The position numbers and the translations under genes were made by a program. From contig JAJEJU010000025.1 in the NCBI GenBank assembly GCA_021390615.1, positions 930,001-994,000 on the forward strand: a stretch of DNA of 64,000 bases. Direction: 5' to 3'. Source of the DNA: Rhodanobacteraceae bacterium ZG21-1 (GTDB lineage: Bacteria > Pseudomonadota > Gammaproteobacteria > Xanthomonadales > Rhodanobacteraceae). How positions within the stretch are numbered: the first letter of the stretch is position 1; each line of letters begins with the position of its first letter. Shown here piece after piece: positions 40,552 through 49,490 of the stretch. The notes beneath the pieces are model-generated. The model did not search any database and was not told where the DNA came from. It saw only the letters and a program-made list of their open reading frames with translations.

Positions 40552-42014
40552 AGCTCACCCGGCGCGAATTCATCGCCGCCGCCGCGGCAGCCGCCGGCGC
40601 CGCGCTGCCGGCCTGGCAGGCTGCGACCGCCGCCAGCGCCCCGCTCGCCTCCGCCGCTGCGCACGCGCCCCGGCGCAACGTGCTGCTGATCGTGGCCGAC
40701 GACCACGGCTACGACATGAGCGGCACCGGCGGCACGGTGCGCACGCCGGTGCTGGACCGGCTCGCGCGCGAAGGCACCTTGTTCACCGATGCCTATGCCG
40801 CGGTGTCCTCGTGCAGCTCCAGCCGCGCGGTGCTGTACACCGGGCTGTACTCGCACACCAACGGCATGTACGGGCTGGCCCACGACGTGCACAACTTCTC
40901 GCTGCTGGACGACGTGAAGACCTTGCCGTGGATGCTCAAGCAGGCCGGCTACGCCACCGCCCTGGTCGGCAAGCTGCACGTCAAGCCGCTGCCGCTGCTG
41001 GCCTACGACGACTGGCTGTTGCCCGAGCGCGCCGGCAACCGCGACGTCGCCGCGATGGCGCACGCTGCCGGCCGCTGGATGCACGAGCGCGGCAAGCAGC
41101 CGTTCTTCCTCACCGTCGGCTACAGCGATCCGCATCGCGCCGGCGATCCCAGCCACTTCGGCAATACCCGCGACTGGCCCGAGGTGACGCGGCAACGCTA
41201 TCGCCCGGATCAGGTGCAGCTGCCGGCGCACCTGCCGGACCTGCCCGGCGTGCGCGAAGACCTGGCGCAGTACTACGAAGCGGTGAGCCGCATGGACAGC
41301 GGCGTCGGCCTGCTGCTGGACGAGCTGGCGGCCGCCGGCCACGCCGACGACACCCTGGTGATCTATCTCAGCGACAACGGCCGGCCGTTCCCCGGCGCCA
41401 AGGACAATCTCTACAGCGACGGCATCCGCCTGCCGCTGATCGTGCGCGCGCCGGGCCAGCACAAGCGCGGCCTGCGCTGCCGTGCGATGGTCAGCTGGAT
41501 CGATATCGCGCCGACCATCCTCGACTGGGCCGGCGTGGCGCCGCCGGCCGACTACCGCCTGCTGCCGCTGCCCGGCCGTTCGCTGCTGCCCGTGCTCGAC
41601 ACGCCCGACCCGGCGGGCTGGGACGAGGTGTTCGCCACCCACAGCTTCCACGAGATCAACCAGTACTACCCGACCCGCGCGCTGCGCACGCGGCGCTATA
41701 GCTATTTCCGCAATCTCGAGCCCGGCCTGCCGGTGCCGATCGCCAGCGACGTAGCCTTGTCGCCGAGCTGGCAGGCGATTGTCGCCGCGCCCGGCGCGAA
41801 GCTCGGCCAGCGCTCGCTGGCGGCCTTCCAGCATCGCCCGGCGGAAGAACTCTACGACCTCGCCGCCGATCCCGACGAGGTGCTCAATCTCGCCGGCGAT
41901 CCGGCACATGCCGCCACCCTCGCCGCCGTGCGCCAGCAGCTGGCCGACTGGCGCACCGCCACGCACGACCCGTGGATGCAGGGCGTGCTCGACCCCTTCG
42001 GCCCAGCGCACTGA
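40548..42014 (+). CDS. Tat-exported sulfatase, sulfamidase-like (S1 family)
   Basis: A 488-residue arylsulfatase-fold enzyme that would remove a sulfate group in the periplasm. Twin-arginine signal TRREFIAAAAAAAG at residues 4-17. N-terminal metal site LLIVADDHGYD. The formylglycine motif region SSCSSSRAVLYTGLY, with Cys89 as the residue to be oxidised, then HTNGMYGLAHDVHNFSLLDD and GKLHVKP, a pattern close to the sulfamidase branch (S1_8-like). Second metal site LSDNGRPFPGAKDNLYSDG. The consensus CxPxR is CSSSR here, so Pro is replaced by Ser. Overlaps the MFS gene by 4 bp and is followed 40 bp later by a secreted GH65 enzyme. Confidence 0.88.
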   Translation: MKLTRREFIAAAAAAAGAALPAWQAATAASAPLASAAAHAPRRNVLLIVADDHGYDMSGTGGTVRTPVLDRLAREGTLFTDAYAAVSSCSSSRAVLYTGLYSHTNGMYGLAHDVHNFSLLDDVKTLPWMLKQAGYATALVGKLHVKPLPLLAYDDWLLPERAGNRDVAAMAHAAGRWMHERGKQPFFLTVGYSDPHRAGDPSHFGNTRDWPEVTRQRYRPDQVQLPAHLPDLPGVREDLAQYYEAVSRMDSGVGLLLDELAAAGHADDTLVIYLSDNGRPFPGAKDNLYSDGIRLPLIVRAPGQHKRGLRCRAMVSWIDIAPTILDWAGVAPPADYRLLPLPGRSLLPVLDTPDPAGWDEVFATHSFHEINQYYPTRALRTRRYSYFRNLEPGLPVPIASDVALSPSWQAIVAAPGAKLGQRSLAAFQHRPAEELYDLAADPDEVLNLAGDPAHAATLAAVRQQLADWRTATHDPWMQGVLDPFGPAH

Positions 42015-42054
42015 GCGCGCCGCGCCGCTTTTTCAGTTCCAGGAACGCGACCTC

Positions 42055-44325
42055 ATGATCCGACCACGCCCCTCTTCGCTGCACGCCCTCTCGCTCGGCC
42101 TGCTGCTGTTCGCGGCGAATGCCGCGGCCAGCGACTCGAGCTTCGTGCTCGAAGCCGGCCCGCAGAACCTGGACAACTATTTCCCCAGCTATCTCGCCAA
42201 CGGCTGGTTCTCCACCATGACCTCGCCGCGCGGCACCGAATCCAACCTGGCCTACATGGTCGCGTTCATGGACTACGCCAAGGACGACATCGCGCGCCCG
42301 GCCGCCATCCCCGGCTGGAGCGGCGTCGACTACAGCACCGGCAAGTCCAGCGCCGGCCAGTTCTGGCTCAACCGCACCCTGCTCAGCCAGAACGCCTTCG
42401 CCGACTACCGGCAGACGCTGGACATGCACGACGGCACCCTCACCACGAGCTATCGCTATACCGACGACAGCAAGAAATCCACCCGTGTCGAAGTCACCAC
42501 CTTGGTCAGCCAGGCTGACAACCATCTCGCGGCGACGCGCATCGCGATCACCCCGGAATTCGACGGCCAGGTGGAGCTTTCCTTCCCGCTGCAGCTGTGG
42601 GCGCCGCACCAGCCGCGCTTCCCGATCGGCAAGATGAGCGGCGACGAGATGCTGGCCGCGGTGGCCGCCCACAACATGTCGGTGACCGAGCCGGTCAACT
42701 ACCGCACCGCCGATCGCGCGCCGGTGTGGTACCACGGCGACACCCACCTGCTCGACGGCGGCGGCGACGCGCACAGCCAGACCCTGTGGCTGGACGGCCA
42801 GGCCGAGCAAGGCCTGCACATGGCCGAGGCGGCCGCGGTCGAACTGCCCAAGGGGCTGCCGCGCGCAGCCCAGGTGCAATTCGTGCGCGACACCTACCAG
42901 CTCGCCCTCGACGTGAAGCTGGACGTGCGCAAGGGCCAGACCTACACCTTCACCAAGTATGTGGCGATGTCGCGCGAAAGCTGGGGCGGCGACGCCAAGG
43001 CGACCGCCGCGCTGGCCGCGCAGGCGCGCGCCTCCGGCTTCGACCAACTGCTGGCCAGGCACCAGGCGGCCTGGCACGAGCTGTGGAAGTCGGACATCGT
43101 GATCGACGGCGATCCCGAGGTGCAGCGCGCAGTGCACTCGGACCTGTACTACCTGCTGTCCAATGCCACCGTCGGCACCGCCTGGCCGATGGGCGCCTGC
43201 GCGCTCACCCCCAACTACGCCGGCCACGCCTTCTGGGATTCCGACTCGTGGGTGTTCCCGGCGCTGCTGCTGCTGCATCCGGAGCGCGCCAAGCCGATCG
43301 TGATGTTCCGCCACCGCACCATGCAGCCAGCGCGCGAACGCGCCGCGCAGTACGGCACCCGGGGCACCATGTATCCGTGGGAAGCCGATCCGGAAACCGG
43401 CGTCGACCACACCCCGCATTACGCCTATGACGTCTACCGCGAGATCCACGTCAACGCCGACGTGGCGATCGCGCAGTGGCAGTACTACCTGGCCAGCGGC
43501 GACCAGGCCTGGCTGAAGCAGAACGGCTGGCCGGTGATCAAGGAAGTGGCGGATTTCTGGGTGAGCCGGGTGAACTACGACCAGGCCCATAACCGCTACG
43601 AGATCCTGCACGTCACCTCGCCGGACGAGGCCTACGACGACGTGCCGAACGACTCCTTCACCAATGCCGCCGCGCGCAAGGCGCTGGACATCGCCACTGC
43701 CGCGGCCCGCCAGGTGGGCGAACAGCCGGATCCGAAGTGGGCCGAGATTTCCGCGAAGATGTACGTGCCGTTCGACGAGAAGGAACAGCGCCATCTCGAC
43801 TTCGACGCTTCGGTGCCGCACGACAAGATCACCTGGATGGGCTCGTCCCTGGTGTGGCTGATGTATCCCAACCTCGACCTGCCGATGAGCGACGCCGTGC
43901 GCAAGAACGACTTCGCCTTCCAGCTGCAGGAGCTGAAGGTGCACGGCAACGACCCCAACGAGATGATGATGGTGATGCTGGCCAGCGCCGCCGCCGAACT
44001 GGGCGACGGCAAGACCGCCGGCGAATGGCTGCACCGCAACCTGATCGGCTTCCTGAAGCCGCCCTACAACGTGCGCAGCGAAACCGCGTCGAACAACGCC
44101 GGCTACATCCTGTCGACCTCGGCCGGCTTCGTGCAGAGCCTGGTCTACGGCCTCAGCGGCCTGCGCCTGGAAGGCGATGGGCTGAAAGAAGCCTATGCGC
44201 CGGTGCTGCCGCCGGGCTGGAACGCGATGACCCTGAAGCGCGTGTCCTATCGCGGCAAGCAGTACGACATCACCGTGGCGCGCGGCGCCGACGGCAAGGT
44301 CCAGCTGACCCGCAAGGCGCTGTAG
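42055..44325 (+). CDS. Secreted GH65-type glycoside hydrolase (kojibiose/trehalose hydrolase-like)
   Basis: A 756-residue exported enzyme: signal peptide to about residue 24 (LLLFAANAAA), an N-terminal beta domain, then an (alpha/alpha)6 barrel with NYAGHAFWDSDSWVFPALLL, FRHRTMQPARERAAQYG and GTMYPWEADPETG. The proposed general-acid Glu525 is in HVTSPDEAYDDVPND, in the same place as the GH65 catalytic Glu. Unlike the cytosolic fusion it is periplasmic, where phosphorolysis is unlikely, so hydrolysis is more plausible. Characterised relatives of this layout include acid trehalase and kojibiose hydrolase. ATG 42055 starts the signal peptide. Confidence 0.87.
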   Translation: MIRPRPSSLHALSLGLLLFAANAAASDSSFVLEAGPQNLDNYFPSYLANGWFSTMTSPRGTESNLAYMVAFMDYAKDDIARPAAIPGWSGVDYSTGKSSAGQFWLNRTLLSQNAFADYRQTLDMHDGTLTTSYRYTDDSKKSTRVEVTTLVSQADNHLAATRIAITPEFDGQVELSFPLQLWAPHQPRFPIGKMSGDEMLAAVAAHNMSVTEPVNYRTADRAPVWYHGDTHLLDGGGDAHSQTLWLDGQAEQGLHMAEAAAVELPKGLPRAAQVQFVRDTYQLALDVKLDVRKGQTYTFTKYVAMSRESWGGDAKATAALAAQARASGFDQLLARHQAAWHELWKSDIVIDGDPEVQRAVHSDLYYLLSNATVGTAWPMGACALTPNYAGHAFWDSDSWVFPALLLLHPERAKPIVMFRHRTMQPARERAAQYGTRGTMYPWEADPETGVDHTPHYAYDVYREIHVNADVAIAQWQYYLASGDQAWLKQNGWPVIKEVADFWVSRVNYDQAHNRYEILHVTSPDEAYDDVPNDSFTNAAARKALDIATAAARQVGEQPDPKWAEISAKMYVPFDEKEQRHLDFDASVPHDKITWMGSSLVWLMYPNLDLPMSDAVRKNDFAFQLQELKVHGNDPNEMMMVMLASAAAELGDGKTAGEWLHRNLIGFLKPPYNVRSETASNNAGYILSTSAGFVQSLVYGLSGLRLEGDGLKEAYAPVLPPGWNAMTLKRVSYRGKQYDITVARGADGKVQLTRKAL

Positions 44326-44359
44326 CCGTCCATTTCCATCCTCAGCCAGGAGAACCGCC

Positions 44360-45457
44360 ATGACCATGCTGCGCCGACTCGCACTGTCCGCCGCCCTTGC
44401 CTGCAGTGGCGGCCTGCCCGGCCTGGTCCTGGCGGACGACGCGCAGGCCGCCAAGCCGGTGGTGAAGGCCGACGGCAGCATCGACACCCCAGGCTTCAGC
44501 GTGCCCTACTCCGCCTACGCCTCGCCCGAGGCGCGCGCGCTGTTCCCGCGCATGCTGGAGCAGGGCAGCCACGCGCCGCCGCTGGCCCAGGCCATCGCCG
44601 CCGGCTCGATCGAGCCGAGCCGAGCCTTCTACGACAAGATCAACCGCGATCGCGCCGAGCGCATGCAGAAGCTGTATCCGGTGACGATCCACGCCGAGAC
44701 CGTCGGCGGCGTACCCACCGACGTGGTGCTGCCGGCCCAGGGCATCGCCAAGGCGCAGCAGCGGCGGGTGCTGATCAACCTGCACGGCGGCGCCTTCCTG
44801 TGGGGCGCGCACAGCGGCGGCCTGGTGGAATCGATCCCGCTGGCCGGGCTGGGCGGGGTCAAGGTGGTCAGCGTCGACTACCGGCAGGGCCCGGAGCATG
44901 TCTTTCCCGCCGCCAGCGAGGACGTGGAAGCGGTCTACCGCGCCCTGCTCAAGCAGTACCCGGCGAAAAACATCGGCATCTACGGCTGCTCCGCCGGCGG
45001 CTTCCTCACCGGCGAGGCGGTGGCCCGCCTGATCGAGCACAAGCTGCCGCTGCCTGGCGCGATCGGCACCTTCTGCGGCTCGCTGACCGAACTGAACGGC
45101 GATTCGGCCTATGTCGGACCAGTGCTCAACGGCGACCGCGCGCCCACCGCGGTGATGACGCTGAGCAGCCTGCCCTACTTCAAGGGCGCCCACGCCGACG
45201 ACCCGCTGGTATTCCCCGCCGACTCGCCTGCGCTGCTGGCGAAATTCCCGCCCACCCTGCTGATCACCGGCACGCGCGACTTCACCATGAGCTCGGTGCT
45301 GCAGAGCGAGCGCCTGCTCAGCGCGGCCGGGGTGGAGACCGAGCTGCACGTGTGGGACGGCATGTGGCATTCGTTCTTCTCCGACCCCGAGATGCCCGAG
45401 TCGAAGGAAGCCTATGCGGTGATGCTGCGCTTCTTCGACCGCCATCTGGGCCGCTAG
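44360..45457 (+). CDS. Secreted HSL-family carboxylesterase
   Basis: A 365-residue alpha/beta hydrolase exported by a signal peptide (about residues 1-25, ending LVLADDAQA). Oxyanion-hole motif NLHGGAFLWG and DYRQGPEHVFPAA identify the hormone-sensitive-lipase family. The nucleophile elbow is GCSAGG (Ser211) rather than the usual GDSAGG. The acid and base are likely Asp in ITGTRDFTMSS and His in GMWHSFFSDPEMPES. AGGAGA precedes the ATG. It lies 34 bp after the secreted GH65 gene and probably removes acyl groups from the sugar substrate. Last gene of the locus before pilR. Confidence 0.87.
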   Translation: MTMLRRLALSAALACSGGLPGLVLADDAQAAKPVVKADGSIDTPGFSVPYSAYASPEARALFPRMLEQGSHAPPLAQAIAAGSIEPSRAFYDKINRDRAERMQKLYPVTIHAETVGGVPTDVVLPAQGIAKAQQRRVLINLHGGAFLWGAHSGGLVESIPLAGLGGVKVVSVDYRQGPEHVFPAASEDVEAVYRALLKQYPAKNIGIYGCSAGGFLTGEAVARLIEHKLPLPGAIGTFCGSLTELNGDSAYVGPVLNGDRAPTAVMTLSSLPYFKGAHADDPLVFPADSPALLAKFPPTLLITGTRDFTMSSVLQSERLLSAAGVETELHVWDGMWHSFFSDPEMPESKEAYAVMLRFFDRHLGR

Positions 45458-45585
45458 CCCCGCGCAACGGCCAGCCTGCCGCCCCGGCCGCGCGGCGATG
45501 CCGTGACGTATCCGTGACAGGTCAACCTTTCCCCATGCGGGCGTGCCGGCTATGCTTTTGACGTTTGGGAGCCACGCGACGAGCC

Positions 45586-46977
45586 ATGAGCCAACAGACC
45601 GTCCTGGTCATCGATGACGAACGCGACATCCGCGAGCTGCTGACCATCACCCTGGGCCGCATGGATCTACGGGTCGACGCGGTCGGCACGGTCGTCGAGG
45701 CACGCCAGGCGCTGGCCGAGCGCAGCTACGACCTGTGCTTCACCGACATGCGCCTGCCCGACGGCAGCGGCCAGGAAGTGATCGAGCTGATCGCGGCCGG
45801 GCATCCCGACACGCCGGTGGCGATGATTACCGCCTACGGCAACGTCGACGCTGCGGTGAACGCGCTGAAGGCCGGCGCGTTCGACTTCGTGTCCAAGCCG
45901 GTCGACCTGCAGATGCTGCGCCAGCTGGTGCGCACGGCGCTGAAGCTGGCGCAGGAAAAGCGCAGCAGCGGCAGCGAGGCGACCGCCACCGGTTCCGGCG
46001 ACCGCCTGGTCGGGCAGTCGCTGCCGATGCAGCAGGTGCGCAACACCATCGCCAAGCTCGCGCGCAACCAGGCGCCGGTGTACATCGCCGGCGAATCCGG
46101 CGTGGGCAAGGAACTGGTGGCGCGGCTGATCCACGAGCAGGGACCGCGCGGCACCGGCCCGTTCATCCCGGTGAACTGCGGCGCGATCCCGTCCGAGCTG
46201 ATGGAGAGCGAATTCTTCGGCCACCGCAAGGGCAGCTTCACCGGCGCCCACGCCGACAAGGAAGGCCTGTTCCAGGCCGCCCGCGGCGGCACCCTGTTCC
46301 TGGACGAAGTGGCCGAGTTGCCGCTGCACATGCAGGTGAAGCTGCTGCGCGCGATCCAGGAAAAGGCGGTGCGGCCGATCGGCGGGCGCGACGAGATTCC
46401 GGTCGACGTGCGCATCCTGTCGGCCACCCACAAGAACCTGTCGGCCCTGGTCGAGGCCGGCCAGTTCCGCCAGGACCTGTTCTACCGCATCAACGTGATC
46501 GAGCTGCGCGTGCCGCCGCTGCGCGAACGCCGCGGCGACGTGCCGCTGCTGGCCGACTTCATCCTGCGCCAGCTGGCCGGCAAGGGGCGCCCCTACCAGC
46601 TCACCGCGGCGGCGCTGCAGGCGCTGGAGGCCTACGACTTCCCCGGCAACGTGCGCGAACTCGAGAACATCCTCGAGCGCAGCATGGCCATGTGCGACAG
46701 CGAGACCATCGACGTGCCCGATCTCGCCCTGCCGCAGCGCGCGGCGGCGGCCACGACTGGCGTCGCTCATGCGCCGCCCGCCCAGCCGGAATCCGCCCCC
46801 GTCGCCCCGCCGCCTGGATCACCGGTGGCGCTCGACGACTACATCAGCAACCTCGAGCGCAGCGCCATCGTCAAGGCGCTGGAAGAATCGCGCTACAACA
46901 AGACCGCCGCCGCGCGAAAGCTCGGCATCACCTTCCGCGCGCTGCGCTACAAGCTGAAGAAGCTGGGCATCGACTGA
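45586..46977 (+). CDS. pilR: PilR-type sigma-54-dependent response regulator
   Basis: A 463-residue NtrC-family activator. Receiver domain (1-120) with phospho-acceptor Asp54 in LCFTDMRLPDG and the Lys in FVSKPVD. Sigma-54 AAA+ domain with Walker A GESGVGKELVA, the sigma-54-contacting loop as GSFTGA, and LFLDEVAELPL. C-terminal Fis-type helix-turn-helix (ERSAIVKALEESRYNKTAAARKLGITFRALRYKLKK, shown in part as YNKTAAARKLGITFRALRYK). The HTH linker and ending closely resemble PilR. The partner pilS lies 14 kb upstream at 29949, with the sugar locus between. ATG 45586 gives a normal receiver start. Confidence 0.86.
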   Translation: MSQQTVLVIDDERDIRELLTITLGRMDLRVDAVGTVVEARQALAERSYDLCFTDMRLPDGSGQEVIELIAAGHPDTPVAMITAYGNVDAAVNALKAGAFDFVSKPVDLQMLRQLVRTALKLAQEKRSSGSEATATGSGDRLVGQSLPMQQVRNTIAKLARNQAPVYIAGESGVGKELVARLIHEQGPRGTGPFIPVNCGAIPSELMESEFFGHRKGSFTGAHADKEGLFQAARGGTLFLDEVAELPLHMQVKLLRAIQEKAVRPIGGRDEIPVDVRILSATHKNLSALVEAGQFRQDLFYRINVIELRVPPLRERRGDVPLLADFILRQLAGKGRPYQLTAAALQALEAYDFPGNVRELENILERSMAMCDSETIDVPDLALPQRAAAATTGVAHAPPAQPESAPVAPPPGSPVALDDYISNLERSAIVKALEESRYNKTAAARKLGITFRALRYKLKKLGID

Positions 46978-47285
46978 TCCCGCCGCGCGCGACAGCGCTG
47001 GCCTGAGCTGGGAGCCTGCCCGCTCGCGCTCTCGAGGCGCCTTGCATGGCTGTCGGGTCGCGGCATCGAGCAGCCGTCAGATGTCCGGGTCGGACGTGGT
47101 CCGACTAACCGTCACGCCTGGCCGCGCGCAGTCGCATGACGGCCGCTCGACAATCAGCTACCGCACCTGGGCCATCTGTCGCTCCGGCCGTTTTCCGCTG
47201 CGTACCGACATCTGCTCGTGCCGGCTTCTCCGGCCTGCGCGCAAGCCGCTCCGGCACGAGGCGCCTGGAAATCGTCAGCGGGCGT
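46978..47285. other. 308-bp intergenic region between convergent pilR and kinase genes
   Basis: No gene, terminator or repeat that I can support. Open frames here continue as antisense readings of the following kinase gene. Confidence 0.5.
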
Positions 47286-48836
47286 CTAGCCCGCGCTTTC
47301 GGTCAGCGCCCGGCGCAGGGTGCGCAGCAGCTTCGCCGCGCTCACCGGCTTCTCGATCTGGTAGAGATGCTCAAGCTCGGGCAGGTCGCCCAGCTCCAGC
47401 GTGGCGCCCGGGCGGGTCAGCAGCAGCACGGCGCGGCGATAGCCGTGCTCGATCAGTGCGGCCAGCGTGCGCACGCCGGTGAACAGGTTCATGTCCGCGT
47501 CCATCACCACCAGGTCGGGCACGCCGTGCGCCTCGATCCACTGCAGCGCCGCAGTGCCGCTCTGGCTGGCGTGCGCCTGGTAGCCGTAGGCATCCAGGGC
47601 GTCGACCAGCAGGGTCAGCTGGCCGGCCTCTTCCACCACCACCAGGATGCGCTCGGCCTCGCCCTGCAGCGCGCGGTCGTCCGCCTCGGCCTCGGCCTCG
47701 ACCGCAATCAGCGGGATGTACAGGTGGAAGCTGGTGCCCTGGCCCGGCACGCTCTCCACCCGCAGCACGCCGCCGTGGCTGGTCACGATGCGCTGGCAGG
47801 AAATCAGCCCCAGGCCGGTGCCGTTCTGCTTGGTGGTGAAGAACGGCTCGAACAAGTGCTCCAGCACGTCGGGCGCCATGCCCTGGCCGGTGTCGCTCAC
47901 ACTCAGCTGCAGGTATTCGCCCGGCAGCGGCGCCTCGCCCGCGCGGAAGAAATCCGCGGCCAGCGAGGCCGAGCGGCTCTCGATGCGCAGGCGGCCGCCG
48001 TCGGGCATGGCCTGGATCGCGTTGAGGCACAGGTTGAGCAGGCACTGCTGCAGTTCGGTGTGGTTGCCCTCGAAGCTCAGCTCCGGATCGTCGATGCCGA
48101 ACTCCATGCTGATGTTGCGCGGCACGCTGCCCTGCAGCAGCAGGCCCAGCGCATCGAACAGGCCGCCCAGCCGCACCTGCTGCGCGCGCCGCGCGCCGCG
48201 CGCGAACGACAGCATCGACTGCACCATCTCCAGGCCGCGCCGGCCGCAATCGCGCACCAGCATGCCCAGCCGCGCCAGGCGCGGATCGTGCTCGTAGTCC
48301 TGCAGGCTGTCGCCGGCCAGCAGCAGCGGCTGCAGCAGGTTGCGCAGATCGTGGCTGAGGCCGCCGGCGAGCATGGCCAGGCTCTCGAAGCGTTGGGCCC
48401 GGATCAGCTCGCTCTCGGCGCGCCGCCGTGCGCGCTGGGCCTCCGCCTCGAGCAGGGCGCGGCGCACCGCGCTGGCCAGCCGCGCCGGATTCTGCTTGAG
48501 GATGTAGTCGGTGGCGCCGTTGCGCAGCGCCTCGATCGCCGCGTCCTCGCCGAGGGTGGCCGAGATGAAGATGAAAGGCAGTTCTTCGCTGTGCTCGCGC
48601 AGCAGCTCCAGCGCGCGCTGGCCGGAGAAGCCGGGCATGCTGAGATCGGACAGCACGATGTCCGGCTCGAATTCGTTCAGCGCGGCGACGAAGGCCTGCT
48701 CATCGTCGACCAGATGCACTTCGTGCTCGATGCCGTCGGCCTCCAGCTCGGCCAGCACCAGCTCCGCGTCGAGCAGGCTGTCCTCCACCTGCAGCACGCG
48801 TATCTTGGGCAGGATGCGGTTTTGCTTGTCAGGCAT
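47286..48836 (-). CDS. Hybrid REC-histidine kinase-REC protein
   Basis: A 516-residue soluble signalling protein. N-terminal receiver (about 10-130: RVLQVEDSLLDAELV, phospho-site IVLSDLSMPGFSG, Lys in DYILKQNP). HisKA-like dimerisation with FESLAMLAGGLSHDLRNLLQP, HATPase with NLCLNAIQAMPDGG, DTGQGMAPD and GTGLGLISCQRI. A second receiver (about 395-510) has its acidic pair as VVEEAG, Asp in LVVMDADMN and Lys in YQIEKPVS. No membrane helix. Start at 48836 (MPDKQNRILPK) follows GGAAG; 48863 is an alternative. Lies downstream of a response regulator and membrane kinase on the same strand with a 207-bp gap. Confidence 0.87.
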   Translation of the reverse strand: MPDKQNRILPKIRVLQVEDSLLDAELVLAELEADGIEHEVHLVDDEQAFVAALNEFEPDIVLSDLSMPGFSGQRALELLREHSEELPFIFISATLGEDAAIEALRNGATDYILKQNPARLASAVRRALLEAEAQRARRRAESELIRAQRFESLAMLAGGLSHDLRNLLQPLLLAGDSLQDYEHDPRLARLGMLVRDCGRRGLEMVQSMLSFARGARRAQQVRLGGLFDALGLLLQGSVPRNISMEFGIDDPELSFEGNHTELQQCLLNLCLNAIQAMPDGGRLRIESRSASLAADFFRAGEAPLPGEYLQLSVSDTGQGMAPDVLEHLFEPFFTTKQNGTGLGLISCQRIVTSHGGVLRVESVPGQGTSFHLYIPLIAVEAEAEADDRALQGEAERILVVVEEAGQLTLLVDALDAYGYQAHASQSGTAALQWIEAHGVPDLVVMDADMNLFTGVRTLAALIEHGYRRAVLLLTRPGATLELGDLPELEHLYQIEKPVSAAKLLRTLRRALTESAG

Positions 48837-49043
48837 GAAAGCTTCCACGGTGATCGCGCGCAAGGCGCCTACGGCCGCGTGTCGTCGCGGTCGCCCCCAG
48901 GGTCCCGAAAAAGCCGGCCAGTCCTGCCGTCGCGGACTCGCAAGTGATAGTCCTGTCGCTCACTATACAGATAGCTTCGGCGATGGCGCCACGCCGCGAC
49001 AGCGTCGTTTTGGCGCAGCGGTTCACGGCTTTTCGGCGACCGC

Positions 49044-49490
49044 TCAGTCGACTTCCGGGGCCTGGTTCAACACCGCCCAGAACTGCCCCAGCGTGCGCAC
49101 GGCGTCGAAGAACTGATCGACGTCGACCGGCTTGATCACATAGGCGTTCACGCCAAGATCCCAGCTGCGCGCCAGATCGCTTTCCTCGCGCGAGGACGAC
49201 AGGATCACCACCGGCACCCGGCGCAGGCGTTCGTGGCTGCGCATCTCGGTCAGCACTTCCAGGCCATTCATGCGCGGCATGTTGATGTCGAGCAGCACCA
49301 CGGCCGGATCGCCTTCGGTGCGGCCGGCAAAGGCGCCGCGCGCCAGCAGCCAGTCCAGGCAGTCGACGCCGTCTTCGACGTGCACCACCGGATTGGCCAG
49401 GTTCGCCTCCTGCAGCGCGTCCATCGCCATCTCGGCGTCGGCCATGCTGTCTTCGACCAGCAGTATCGTGCGCAACAGACTCTTGTTCAT
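49044..49490 (-). CDS. Single-domain response regulator (Rcp1-like)
   Basis: A 148-residue receiver-only protein: acidic pair in ILLVEDSMADAEMA, phospho-acceptor Asp68 in VVLLDINMPRMNG, Thr/Ser region VVILSSSREESD and Lys in YVIKPVDVDQF. This resembles the Rcp1/CheY-like regulators that pair with bacteriophytochrome-type kinases. The ATG overlaps the stop of the upstream kinase by 4 bp (ATGA), so it is very likely that kinase's direct partner. No output domain. Confidence 0.9.
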   Translation of the reverse strand: MNKSLLRTILLVEDSMADAEMAMDALQEANLANPVVHVEDGVDCLDWLLARGAFAGRTEGDPAVVLLDINMPRMNGLEVLTEMRSHERLRRVPVVILSSSREESDLARSWDLGVNAYVIKPVDVDQFFDAVRTLGQFWAVLNQAPEVD

